A stretch of DNA of 64,000 nucleotides from Legionella sp. (GTDB lineage: Bacteria > Pseudomonadota > Gammaproteobacteria > Legionellales > Legionellaceae). Positions 55,501-62,695 of the stretch are shown in pieces. The DNA is taken from positions 112,259 through 176,258 of the forward strand of contig JACCWN010000028.1 of NCBI GenBank assembly GCA_013697625.1, read 5' to 3'. Below the pieces are notes generated by a model. That model saw only the letters and a list, made by a program, of their open reading frames with translations. It did not search any database and had not been told where the DNA came from. Position 1 is the first letter of the stretch; each line of letters opens with the position of its first letter. The position numbers and the translations under genes were made by a program.

Positions 55501-55788
55501 GGTTGGCACTTTTGCAAGAACAAGATTTAAATAATATGAAGCCTTATTGAATTTTTTTAGCTGATAATAAATGAGTCCTAATTCGAGGCTCACGTCGACA
55601 TCCTCAACATTATTTTGTAGATAGTTGATTGCCAAATTCCGGGCTTTATCCAGTTGGCCTTTTAACCTCAGCTCATGGATTTGGCTAAATGTGGTTACCT
55701 CAGTAACCTGTTGGCCTTGTGTATATGCATTGTGGCTTAAGATAAGTTGGATAATAAAGTATAGTAAGAAAGAATAATTTTTACTCAT
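52510..55788 (-). CDS. TPR protein with C-terminal YaiO-type outer-membrane barrel
   Basis: A 1092-residue exported protein. The signal peptide (FLLYFIIQLILSHNAYTQG) follows the ATG at 55788; a longer reading would add 26 residues and break this. About 20 TPR-type helical pairs fill residues 30-830 (e.g. VMLQLGLIYLQEKE, YLDARIGLIQIAYAKKEYNTAL). The last 230 residues are a beta-barrel of the YaiO family (FLYGINEISMSSENT to NIGLRYRF with final Phe). This layout resembles PgaA and BcsC, which export polysaccharides across the outer membrane. A perfect inverted repeat lies 22 bp upstream, and polysaccharide genes follow divergently. Confidence 0.85.
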   Translation of the reverse strand: MSKNYSFLLYFIIQLILSHNAYTQGQQVTEVTTFSQIHELRLKGQLDKARNLAINYLQNNVEDVDVSLELGLIYYQLKKFNKASYYLNLVLAKVPTYLDARKGLVRVALAEKKYPLALYLIDEGLKQKPVEPELIALRNQTLKAQLESSKSVIAKSFIPPIPVGELKQQMIRKIENIPEMYKELQQLRKQGQITLAKEKAIDYLKIQPDDVDVMLQLGLIYLQEKEHQQAKQYFQSVLLKAPQYLDARIGLIQIAYAKKEYNTALNLVDTGLKLKQKDRKLTELKTQISNAKRESEQAVSKTSFVHSISNLVIKEKGSLSGTTKVNPEMYKELLQLRKLGQITLAKEKAISYLKIQPDDVDVMVQLGLMYLQEKEYQQAQKYFQSVLLKAPQYLDARIGLIQVAYAKKEYNTALNLIDTGLEQKQKDRKLTELKIQISNAKRESEQAVSKISFVNPISNVKENDSKSVKNNVNPEMYKELQKLRNEGQLAYAEEKALAYIKDNPNDVDVMLQLAMIYLQEKEYQKAEFYFNAVLIKTPAYLDARIGLIKIKIIEKKFEEGIDLIEKGFLLKPKDEALARLQIEINQARSSITAGVPDKRQDASLVLSEIKALREKGELNLAKNKALQHLIEFPKDVDVKLLLGLIYIQLKDPAKAEEVLNSVLQISPQYVDAREALVKIKMNKKNYKEALALVNVGLKITKNNPKLLKLKKDIMEGTLAKAKKPLSLDEKLLAKANKAMTDKNYELAHHLYKLLLLKNCNNIDALVGLANYYLAKNRDYSALHLVQRSLKQNPNSVKLIVKKGEVQQVFRRYGLASQAYLQAACLDPKDKSPKGHIKEIESISPRFLYGINEISMSSENTYVSDLDEIWDYSTVSYSRETNVGLITAKVNYAARLGEKAPQLELNFAPQLNHKAYVELVAAYANKPEIFPRYVLGAEAYVQILKKLEVSLGDRYSNIGPTYFSRYTASLNYYPKNYLLSFRPYYFVPKTSSDRMSNSKNRTITYNGVIRRYFKTIDHYVGVGAGSGLSPDLADLLTVNFIIIRINYINLNYAFPVLHHRMMIDLTTGYQHWVFPSGKVRELYSGNIGLRYRF
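54340..55260 (-). repeat. Near-identical ~450-bp repeats within TPR gene
   Basis: Two consecutive units of about 150 residues start MYKELQQLRKQGQITLAKEK and MYKELLQLRKLGQITLAKEK. They are nearly identical in protein and clearly alike in DNA (shared stretches such as GGATACTGCTTGCTCACTTT). A third, more diverged unit follows. Each unit has three or four TPR helix pairs and an S-K-rich linker. Confidence 0.85.
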
Positions 55789-55809
55789 GTAAAACACATT
55801 ATATATGAA

Positions 55810-55834
55810 TGATTTATCACTATATGATAAATCA
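55810..55834. promoter_or_regulatory. Perfect inverted repeat before TPR-YaiO gene
   Basis: TGATTTATCA, 5 nt, TGATAAATCA is a perfect 10-bp inverted repeat centred 34 bp upstream of the TPR-YaiO start codon. A possible -10 box TATAAT (minus strand, 55798-55803) lies next to it. It fits an operator for a dimeric regulator or a 5' leader hairpin. No regulator gene is adjacent. Confidence 0.55.
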
Positions 55835-55905
55835 AACCTGATTACTACACGCCTTAAACTTACCACTTTCTATTTTTGAAATTCGGCCTCCAATATGAAA
55901 AAATC

Positions 55906-56399
55906 TATACCCGTGATCTTTGAAAAAGCTTGCATTGTTCAAAAAATGGGATCAAGCTATGCGGCATGAAAAGATTATATTTAACACCACAATAAAAAGA
56001 CTATCTTGAACGCGAACATGCTCTAAAAGAGAACGGTAAAGAGCGGGATCACCTCAAGGCTATTTTGCTACGTCCAGAAGGCTGGAGAGTACCACAAATA
56101 AGCCAGGCATTAGGGCTACATCAATCGACGATTATTAAGCATATCGAAGCGTATAAAACAGCAGGGAAATTAAAGTTACCGCCTTATAGCCCCAATCTTA
56201 ATCCGATAGAACGATTATGGAAAATCTTGAATGAACAGGTTAGGAATAATCGGTTTTTAAAAGGAGCTAAAGATTTTAAAGAGGCCATAAATAGATTTTT
56301 TAATGATATCTTGCCAAGTATTGGAAATGGCTTCGATGGACGAACCAATGACAACTTCCAGTTGCTGAAAACTTAGCATTTTGAAGTTGATTGGGTATA
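55906..56399 (+). mobile_element. IS630-family insertion sequence, internally deleted
   Basis: A 494-bp remnant. Its left end TATACCCGTGATCTTTGAA and right end, read inward as TATACCCAATCAACTTCAA, are imperfect inverted repeats beginning at TA, as expected for IS630. It contains a broken transposase frame (55966-56376). It sits between the TPR-YaiO gene and the HEAT/GT2 genes. The 42-bp left end occurs again alone at 61558. Confidence 0.8.
55966..56376 (+). pseudogene. IS630-type transposase, nonsense and deletion
   Basis: From the ATG at 55966 the frame reads MKRLYLTPQ, then a TAA stop where the intact gene likely had CAA. It continues KDYLEREHALKENGKERDHL and a helix-turn-helix (GWRVPQISQALGLHQSTIIKHI). 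After KLKL it jumps straight to LPPYSPNLNPIERLWK, the end of the DDE catalytic domain. The core with the first catalytic aspartates is missing, so the transposase is inactive. The C-terminal part is intact through FQLLKT. Confidence 0.82.
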
Positions 56400-56527
56400 T
56401 AATAAATAAATAGATGCCGTTTGTCTTGGTAACGACATTAAATTATTTTAGTAATCATAAAAAAATTACTCAATAAACTTACATTTTTAAATGTACTGCT
56501 GGATTTTAAGATGAGTCATTAATTAAT

Positions 56528-57562
56528 ATGATAAGCATAATAAAAATAATAGCTATTATACAACTGTGTTTGATTATTTTTTTTATTGTTCTCATCCCCT
56601 TAGCAAAATGGTATAAAAATCATCTGGTTCGTAAAAATACTAAAATAATTAATACCATTAGAAATGTGTTTTTAGCTTACATGGAGGGTAAACGATTAGA
56701 CTCTAATGAAATACATTTTTTAAAGCGCTCCATCGAGCAAGTTTTATTCGTTTTAGAAGAACTTGATAAAAACAATCCTAATTCAGATGAACTAAATAAT
56801 TTAAAAAAGCGTTTATCTGAATTAATTCTTAAAGAAACAGCAAGGAAACTTTTTTTGTCTAAAAATTGGATAAAACGCTACGAAGCCACCCAGTGTTTTG
56901 CCTTTGGTTTCGATACCGAAGATGAAGAAAAAGTTTATTTTCTTCTTAAAGACCCATTTTTAATTGTAAGTCTAAATGCCTCATTAATTGCGATAAAATA
57001 CCCTAGCTCTTTTCTTATTAACGAAATCATTAGCATTTTCTCTAAGGGACGACGTATTCAACAAAACAGCTTTGTATCCATATTATCTGAACAAGGCAAT
57101 GACATAAGCCCTTTTATATTAAATCGAATAGAAAAAGAAGAAAATATTTATGTCAAAATTTTTTGCTATCGTATTCTTTCGAAATTTCCTCAAGCTAAAA
57201 CTGCTGCTTGTGTGGAAACAGATGTCTCATCAGACAATATAGATCTTAAAGTCACAGTGATTAAATATCTGGCAGCTCACCCAAATAAACATGAACTGAT
57301 TTACCGTTTATTCACCGATCCTCAGTGGGAAGTTAGAGCAGCGGTAGCTAAGGCATTAGGACTTATTAAAAATATAGATGACATAAAAATATTAATTAAA
57401 TTATCAAGTGATTCAGAGTGGTGGGTACGAATAAACGCTGCAAATGCACTTTGGGAATATGGTTGTGAGGGAATTAATGTTTTAAAAAATCAATCAGAGG
57501 GCGAAGACTTATTCGCTTCAGAAACGGCACGATACGTGCTTCTAACAAAAGAAAAAAACTAA
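56528..57562 (+). CDS. Membrane-anchored HEAT-repeat protein
   Basis: A 344-residue protein with one N-terminal membrane helix (IIKIIAIIQLCLIIFFIVLIPLA), a helical middle, and HEAT-type repeats in the C-terminal 120 residues (PQWEVRAAVAKALGLIKN, SEWWVRINAANALWEYG). The soluble part probably lies in the cytoplasm and binds partner proteins. The GT2 gene follows with 2 bp between stop and start. In other bacteria HEAT proteins sit next to YaiO-type and GT2 genes in polysaccharide loci, which suggests an assembly or regulatory role. Confidence 0.75.
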   Translation: MISIIKIIAIIQLCLIIFFIVLIPLAKWYKNHLVRKNTKIINTIRNVFLAYMEGKRLDSNEIHFLKRSIEQVLFVLEELDKNNPNSDELNNLKKRLSELILKETARKLFLSKNWIKRYEATQCFAFGFDTEDEEKVYFLLKDPFLIVSLNASLIAIKYPSSFLINEIISIFSKGRRIQQNSFVSILSEQGNDISPFILNRIEKEENIYVKIFCYRILSKFPQAKTAACVETDVSSDNIDLKVTVIKYLAAHPNKHELIYRLFTDPQWEVRAAVAKALGLIKNIDDIKILIKLSSDSEWWVRINAANALWEYGCEGINVLKNQSEGEDLFASETARYVLLTKEKN

Positions 57563-57564
57563 TA

Positions 57565-58947
57565 ATGAACGTATTCCACGTTTTCACAATTATTATTCTT
57601 TTTTATTTTACACTCCTTGCTGTTTGGTATACCACCTTATTAATTACCTCATGTCCTGGGCTTATGAGTAAGTTTAAAGAAGTAACTCACACTAATGTAC
57701 GACACCTAATTAATCAAGAAAATTTCCTACCTATTACTATTGTTACTCCATTCTATAATGAAAAAAATAGAATTTTAAATATGATATATAGTTGTTTAAA
57801 TAGTGATTACAAAAATATAAATTTTATTTTAGTGAATGATGGTTCCACTGATAATACAATGGACATTCTTTGTCAAGAATTTGACCTATATGAAATTCCC
57901 TTAATTATTAAACAACGTTTTAAAACGTCTCTTGTTAAACATTGCTACAGGTCCAGGAAATTCAGTAACATCACCGTCATGGATAAAGAACATGGCCCCT
58001 ATGGAAATGGGGCTGATTGTAATAATGTAGGGTTAAACGCTTGCCAAACTCCCATCATGCTTACCATAGATGCAGATGCAATACTAGAAGCTAATGCATT
58101 GACAGAACTGGTTTACAACTTTATATCCCAGACCAGTTGCATAGCTGTAAGTGGCTCAGTTTATGTTTTAAATGGAAGTATCATAGAAAAGGGAAAAATT
58201 ATTGAGACAAAATTACCTCGCAGCTTTGTTGGTGCAGCCCAGAGTATTGAATACATACGTTCCTTTTCTTACGGCCGCATGGGTTATAATGTATTTGGTG
58301 GCGCCATTTGTTTTCCCGGTGCTTTTACATTATTTGAAACAGAGGCATTATATGAAGTAGGAGGATTTGACACTGTAAATTTCGCATATGACGCTGAGAT
58401 AATTAGTAAGTTACATAGTTATATGGGCGCGCATAACTTTCCTTATACTATAACACACACTGGCAGTGCATTTTGTTGGACAGAAGTTCCTGGAACTTTA
58501 AAATCCTTTTGGAATCAACGTATTAAATGGCAAAGAGGCATGTGGCGAGGTGTTTTTTTGCACAAGCATTTATTTTTCAACCCCAAATTTGGAATGGTGG
58601 GTATTATTGGATTTCCCTGCTATGTTTTCTTTGAGGTCTTAGGGCCTGTGGTTGAGACTTTCTCCTATGTCTTAAGTATTTTAAATTATTTTTTTGGAGA
58701 CACTGATTTAAATGTTTTAATTTGGCCGTTCATTCTACTTTCAATAAGCTTTCAAGTTGTTATTACTACTGCTACACTTTTTTTAAATATGATTAGCTTT
58801 AATAAATTATATCGATTAAAAGACAATGCTCGATTAATTTGGGTTTCCTTAGCAGAAATTTTTTGGTTTCGTCAATTTCGCGCATTAAGCTGTACTGTAG
58901 GTACTATATTGTATGTTTTTAATAGGATACGGGGCAAACCACTTTAA
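57565..58947 (+). CDS. Processive family 2 glycosyltransferase
   Basis: An inner-membrane polysaccharide synthase of 460 residues. After an N-terminal helix come the UDP-binding VNDGSTDNT, the DxD-type LTIDADAILE, then GAFTLFETEALYEVGGFD and the QxxRW-type motif NQRIKWQRGMW. At least three C-terminal membrane helices follow. This is the PgaC/cellulose-synthase-like architecture that polymerises and translocates a glycan. It is the partner of the HEAT protein upstream. The polymer is unknown; a hexosamine-uronate is suggested by the nearby dehydrogenase. Confidence 0.9.
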   Translation: MNVFHVFTIIILFYFTLLAVWYTTLLITSCPGLMSKFKEVTHTNVRHLINQENFLPITIVTPFYNEKNRILNMIYSCLNSDYKNINFILVNDGSTDNTMDILCQEFDLYEIPLIIKQRFKTSLVKHCYRSRKFSNITVMDKEHGPYGNGADCNNVGLNACQTPIMLTIDADAILEANALTELVYNFISQTSCIAVSGSVYVLNGSIIEKGKIIETKLPRSFVGAAQSIEYIRSFSYGRMGYNVFGGAICFPGAFTLFETEALYEVGGFDTVNFAYDAEIISKLHSYMGAHNFPYTITHTGSAFCWTEVPGTLKSFWNQRIKWQRGMWRGVFLHKHLFFNPKFGMVGIIGFPCYVFFEVLGPVVETFSYVLSILNYFFGDTDLNVLIWPFILLSISFQVVITTATLFLNMISFNKLYRLKDNARLIWVSLAEIFWFRQFRALSCTVGTILYVFNRIRGKPL

Positions 58948-59038
58948 GGAAAAAATTGGCTAAATATTGGGTATAGGTATTTTAAATGGCATGTTTTACT
59001 CTCCTAGACTGACGTGAGCTGGGCTATGCATAAGTTAC

Positions 59039-59158
59039 TAAAAGGCTAACCTCTGGAAAATCACGCCGCAGCTTCATCCATTCGGAGGCCACGGTCTCAT
59101 CCCTTAACTCTCGACGCTGGGAACCAACACCATAGGTTGATTCGTACTGCTGAGGAGG
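59039..59158 (-). pseudogene. Fragment of a second fni (type 2 IPP isomerase) gene
   Basis: On the minus strand about 40 codons read YGVGSQRRELRDET, then ASEWMKLRRDFPEVSL, before a stop. This matches the intact fni protein encoded 2.5 kb away (MGVGSQRRELTDKSASSEWAVLRQQFPNVSL) but is clearly diverged, and it is richer in GC than its neighbours. No further coding of that gene is visible on either side, so this is a relic. Around it, 58948-59038 and 59159-59240 hold nothing I recognise. Confidence 0.8.
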
Positions 59159-59240
59159 GATTTCTTTATTATGATTATCCAATTTGTTTTTTTACAATTA
59201 TAGTCTAGTATTTAATTATTAATCAAATAAATGGGTCATT

Positions 59241-60509
59241 ATGAATACAATAATAGTGACAATAATAGGAGTAGGTTATGTCGGCTTACAAAATGCAATA
59301 ACTTTTTCAAAGACAGGCTTAAATGTCATTGGTTTTGATCATAATAAAGATAGAATTATTGAATTATCTAGAGGATTTGACAGAAATCGAGAGTCTTTCA
59401 ATTTTACCTGTGCCAATTTAACCTTTACCGATGATATTAATAAAATAGCTAATGCTAATTTTTATATCATTTCTATTCCTACACCAATAAATGAGCATCT
59501 AGTCCCCAATATTTACCCCTTAAAAATTGCGGCAAACGAAATTGGACAAATAATAAAAAAAGGAGATGTCGTTATTTTAGAGTCCACAGTGTTTCCTGGC
59601 GCAACAAGGGATTTATTAATACCCATTTTAGAGGAGCAAAGCAAGTTAAAAAGTGGTATAGATTTTTTTGTGGGCTATTCGTCAGAAAGGATTAATCCAG
59701 GGGATACAAGTCATAATTTAGACAATGTAAGTAAGGTTATCTCAGGGCAAAATAGGGAAGCTTTAATTAAAATTCAGAAATTTTATCAAAAAATTCCTAA
59801 GCTAGTCCTTCATTGTGCACCCAGTATGGAAGTCGCTGAATCAAGTAAACTTCTTGAGAACATTCAAAGAGACGTCAACATTGCTTTAATGAATGAATAT
59901 GCTCGCATCATGGAAAAAATGGGTATTTCTATACATGATGTAACAGATGCAGCGAAAACCAAATGGAATTTTTTACCTTTCAAGCCTGGTTTAGTGGGTG
60001 GTCATTGTATTCCCGAAGATCCTTATTATCTAATATACCAAGCTAATAAAGTGGGCATATCTCCCAATTTAATCGCTTGCGCAAGACAAACAAATGAGCA
60101 ATTTGTGAATTTTATTATGGATATGGCAATTAAATTATTAACTAAACAAGGATTATCCATAAATAATGCTAAGATAGCTATCCTCGGTGCCAGTTTTAAA
60201 CCAAATGTTCCGGATATACGACATAGTTTATCCATTGTTTTATATAAAAATTTAGAAGAAATGGGAATGGAGGTGGTAATTTGTGATCCACTATGTCATA
60301 AGGCAGATCTAAAATTACAATGGGTTGAGTTAATACAATTAGACAATTGTCAGGCAATTATTTTAGCTCAAGAGCATCACGAATTATTAAAGATAAGCAT
60401 AAATGAATACAGTCAAAAAATTATTAACAATGGGATTTTTATTGATATTCCGGGAGCATTTACAAAAAAAGCCTTATTTCGAGCTGATATCGCTTATTGG
60501 AGTCTATAA
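59241..60509 (+). CDS. UDP-N-acetylhexosamine 6-dehydrogenase (WbpA/TviB type)
   Basis: A nucleotide-sugar dehydrogenase of 422 residues that oxidises C6 of a UDP-sugar to the uronate, with 2 NAD. Rossmann motif IGVGYVGLQNA is at 9-19; AESSKLLENIQRDVNIALMNE is the linker with catalytic Lys204. The active-site Cys is C256 in GGHCIPEDPYYL, and a second Rossmann-like domain (ILGASFKPNVPDIRHS) follows. Linker and active-site sequence are those of WbpA/TviB (UDP-GlcNAc/GalNAc), not of Ugd. Its stop overlaps the next start (TAATG), so it is coupled to the epimerase. Confidence 0.88.
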   Translation: MNTIIVTIIGVGYVGLQNAITFSKTGLNVIGFDHNKDRIIELSRGFDRNRESFNFTCANLTFTDDINKIANANFYIISIPTPINEHLVPNIYPLKIAANEIGQIIKKGDVVILESTVFPGATRDLLIPILEEQSKLKSGIDFFVGYSSERINPGDTSHNLDNVSKVISGQNREALIKIQKFYQKIPKLVLHCAPSMEVAESSKLLENIQRDVNIALMNEYARIMEKMGISIHDVTDAAKTKWNFLPFKPGLVGGHCIPEDPYYLIYQANKVGISPNLIACARQTNEQFVNFIMDMAIKLLTKQGLSINNAKIAILGASFKPNVPDIRHSLSIVLYKNLEEMGMEVVICDPLCHKADLKLQWVELIQLDNCQAIILAQEHHELLKISINEYSQKIINNGIFIDIPGAFTKKALFRADIAYWSL

Positions 60510-61480
60510 TGCGCATATTAATTACAGGAGGTGCAGGCTTTATTGGCTCCAATTTAGCCGCTTATCATCTTAATAAAGGGGATAATGTAGTTGTTATTGA
60601 TGATTTATCAACAGGTTGTATAGATAATATAAAAGATATGTTAAAGAACGCAAATTTTTGTTTTCATAAAAAAAATCTACTAACCTGCAGGGGACTAAAA
60701 GATATATTAAATGGTATGGACCGAGTTTATCATTTGGCTGCTATTGTGGGTATGTTTCATGTATTAAATCATCCTATTGAAACCTTAAAAATAAATATCA
60801 ATGCCACTTTAAAACTTGTTGAGACTATTAATAAAATGATAGTAAAGCCTTTGGTATTTTTTGCTTCTAGTTCTGAGGTTTATGGGAACCAACATAATGA
60901 ACTCAGTGAAAACTCTCCTTTAATTGTTGAAAATACTTTCACTAATCATTCGGCTTATGCCATAAGTAAGCTAAGTGATGAATCCATTGCTATGGCTTTT
61001 TGGCATAAATTCCAGGTGCCATGCATTGTCTTAAGAATTTTTAATACCGTTGGAAGAAACCAATCTTCTCGTTACGGAATGGTACTTCCTCGATTAGTGC
61101 AACAGGCATTTCATAACGAACCTATCACTGTCTTTGGCGATGGAACCCAAAGAAGAGCATTTTGTAATATAAACGATACTGTAAATTTAATGGATTTATT
61201 AGCCAATAATAAAGATTGTATTGGAGAAATTATTAATCTTGGGAATAATGAAGACGTCTGCATTAATGAATTAGCTCTCATGATAAAGAAACTAGGCCAA
61301 AGTAGTTCATCCATACTTCATATACCTTTTGAAAAAGTTTATCATCATGAATACATGCATATTCAGGAACGTAGACCAGATTTAAGTAAACTTCTTAGCT
61401 TTACTCATTATACATATCAATGGACAATTGAAAGAACAATCAAAGATTTGTTTTTGTATTATAAGATAGGCCAAGGTTAA
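60509..61480 (+). CDS. NAD-dependent epimerase/dehydratase
   Basis: An extended SDR of 323 residues. It starts MRILITGGAGFIGSNLAAYH (NAD motif GGAGFIG), has SSSEVYG with the catalytic Ser, YAISK with the Tyr-Lys pair, and the substrate-binding tail ITVFGDGTQRRAFCNINDTV. The ATG at 60509 (TAATG overlap) is preferred to one four codons upstream in the preceding gene. It probably epimerises or decarboxylates a UDP-uronate made by the upstream dehydrogenase. Sequence does not tell which. Confidence 0.87.
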   Translation: MRILITGGAGFIGSNLAAYHLNKGDNVVVIDDLSTGCIDNIKDMLKNANFCFHKKNLLTCRGLKDILNGMDRVYHLAAIVGMFHVLNHPIETLKININATLKLVETINKMIVKPLVFFASSSEVYGNQHNELSENSPLIVENTFTNHSAYAISKLSDESIAMAFWHKFQVPCIVLRIFNTVGRNQSSRYGMVLPRLVQQAFHNEPITVFGDGTQRRAFCNINDTVNLMDLLANNKDCIGEIINLGNNEDVCINELALMIKKLGQSSSSILHIPFEKVYHHEYMHIQERRPDLSKLLSFTHYTYQWTIERTIKDLFLYYKIGQG

Positions 61481-61557
61481 CTATTTAATCAGGTCATACC
61501 GGTTTCTTTCTAGAAACATCGTTGGACTTATGATATTACTAATGGTGAGTGCCTACA

Positions 61558-61601
61558 TATACCCGTGATCTTTGAAAAATCTTGCATTGTTCAAAAAATG
61601 G
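61558..61601 (+). repeat. Solo left end of the IS630-type element
   Basis: These 44 bp match the left end of the IS630-type element at 55906, with one mismatch. No transposase or right end follows. It marks the other side of the polysaccharide gene block. The rest of 61481-61666 is featureless. Confidence 0.75.
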
Positions 61602-61666
61602 AAACTAGTCTACTTAAGGACTATATGTTAAAATGAGCTATAATTTTATAAAATATGTAACATATC

Positions 61667-62695
61667 ATGGGTAATGATTTTAGCCAGTTTGAACAACGCA
61701 AACGCGATCATATCAAGCTCGCATTAATGCCTGTCAATCAAAGCAGTGAATTAAATCCTTTTGATGATTTTTCTCTTTGCCATGAGGCCTTACCAGACAT
61801 CAATTTTAATGAAATATCAATCAAAAGTACCCGTTTTAACAACTCCATTGAAACTCCTTTTATAGTTAGTTCCATGACAGCCGGTCATGATACGGCATTG
61901 AAACTGAATCACTGTTTGATTGAAGCCTGTGCTCAATCCAAGTGGTCCATGGGTGTGGGATCGCAAAGACGGGAATTAACCGATAAGTCGGCCTCCAGTG
62001 AGTGGGCTGTTCTTAGACAACAGTTTCCCAATGTTAGTTTATTTAGCAATCTAGGTCTTGCCCAGATAATTCAAACCCCTTTGGCTGCCATTGAGCAATT
62101 AATCAATGCGCTGCAGGCCAGTGCTCTGATCATTCATTGCAATCCTTTGCAAGAATGCATTCAACCTGAAGGAACCCTCGATTTCAAAGGGTGTTGGGTG
62201 GCTTTAGAACACCTGGTTAAAAAAATACAAATACCCATTGTCGTTAAAGAAACAGGCTGTGGTTTCTCAAAAAGCACCCTCTCCCGTTTAAACAACATTG
62301 GGGTTGCAGCAGTTGATGTCAGTGGTCTAGGCGGGACTCACTGGGGACGAATTGAGGGGCACAGAGCCATTCATGATACACTTAGACAACAAGCGGCTGT
62401 CACCTTTCGTAACTGGGGAATTGACACCATTCAAAGTGTAAAAAATGCGGCGGCCCTTACACCAACCTTTGAAATTTGGGGATCTGGTGGCGTAAGACAT
62501 GGCTTGGATGCTGCCAAATTATTAGCTTTAGGCGCAACCACTGTGGGATTTGCTAAACCCATGCTTGAAGCGGCGCTTCAATCAAGTCAACAGGTTTTAA
62601 ATAAAATGTTGACTGTAGAATATGAACTAAAGACCGCAATGTTCTGTACTGGCAGTCTCGTACTAGCTGATTTAAAGGAGAAGGTATGCCTTTAG
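61667..62695 (+). CDS. fni: Type 2 isopentenyl-diphosphate delta-isomerase
   Basis: An FMN- and NADPH-dependent enzyme that interconverts IPP and DMAPP. It has 342 residues. Visible motifs are FEQRKRDHIKLAL at the start, TPFIVSSMTAGH with FMN contacts, MGVGSQRREL, VKETGCGFSKS, DVSGLGGTHWGRIE and the phosphate-binding WGSGGVRHGLDAAKLLALGA. Its 3' end overlaps the HMG-CoA reductase start by 10 bp, so the two are one operon. Type 2 isomerase is typical of organisms that use the mevalonate pathway. Confidence 0.95.
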   Translation: MGNDFSQFEQRKRDHIKLALMPVNQSSELNPFDDFSLCHEALPDINFNEISIKSTRFNNSIETPFIVSSMTAGHDTALKLNHCLIEACAQSKWSMGVGSQRRELTDKSASSEWAVLRQQFPNVSLFSNLGLAQIIQTPLAAIEQLINALQASALIIHCNPLQECIQPEGTLDFKGCWVALEHLVKKIQIPIVVKETGCGFSKSTLSRLNNIGVAAVDVSGLGGTHWGRIEGHRAIHDTLRQQAAVTFRNWGIDTIQSVKNAAALTPTFEIWGSGGVRHGLDAAKLLALGATTVGFAKPMLEAALQSSQQVLNKMLTVEYELKTAMFCTGSLVLADLKEKVCL

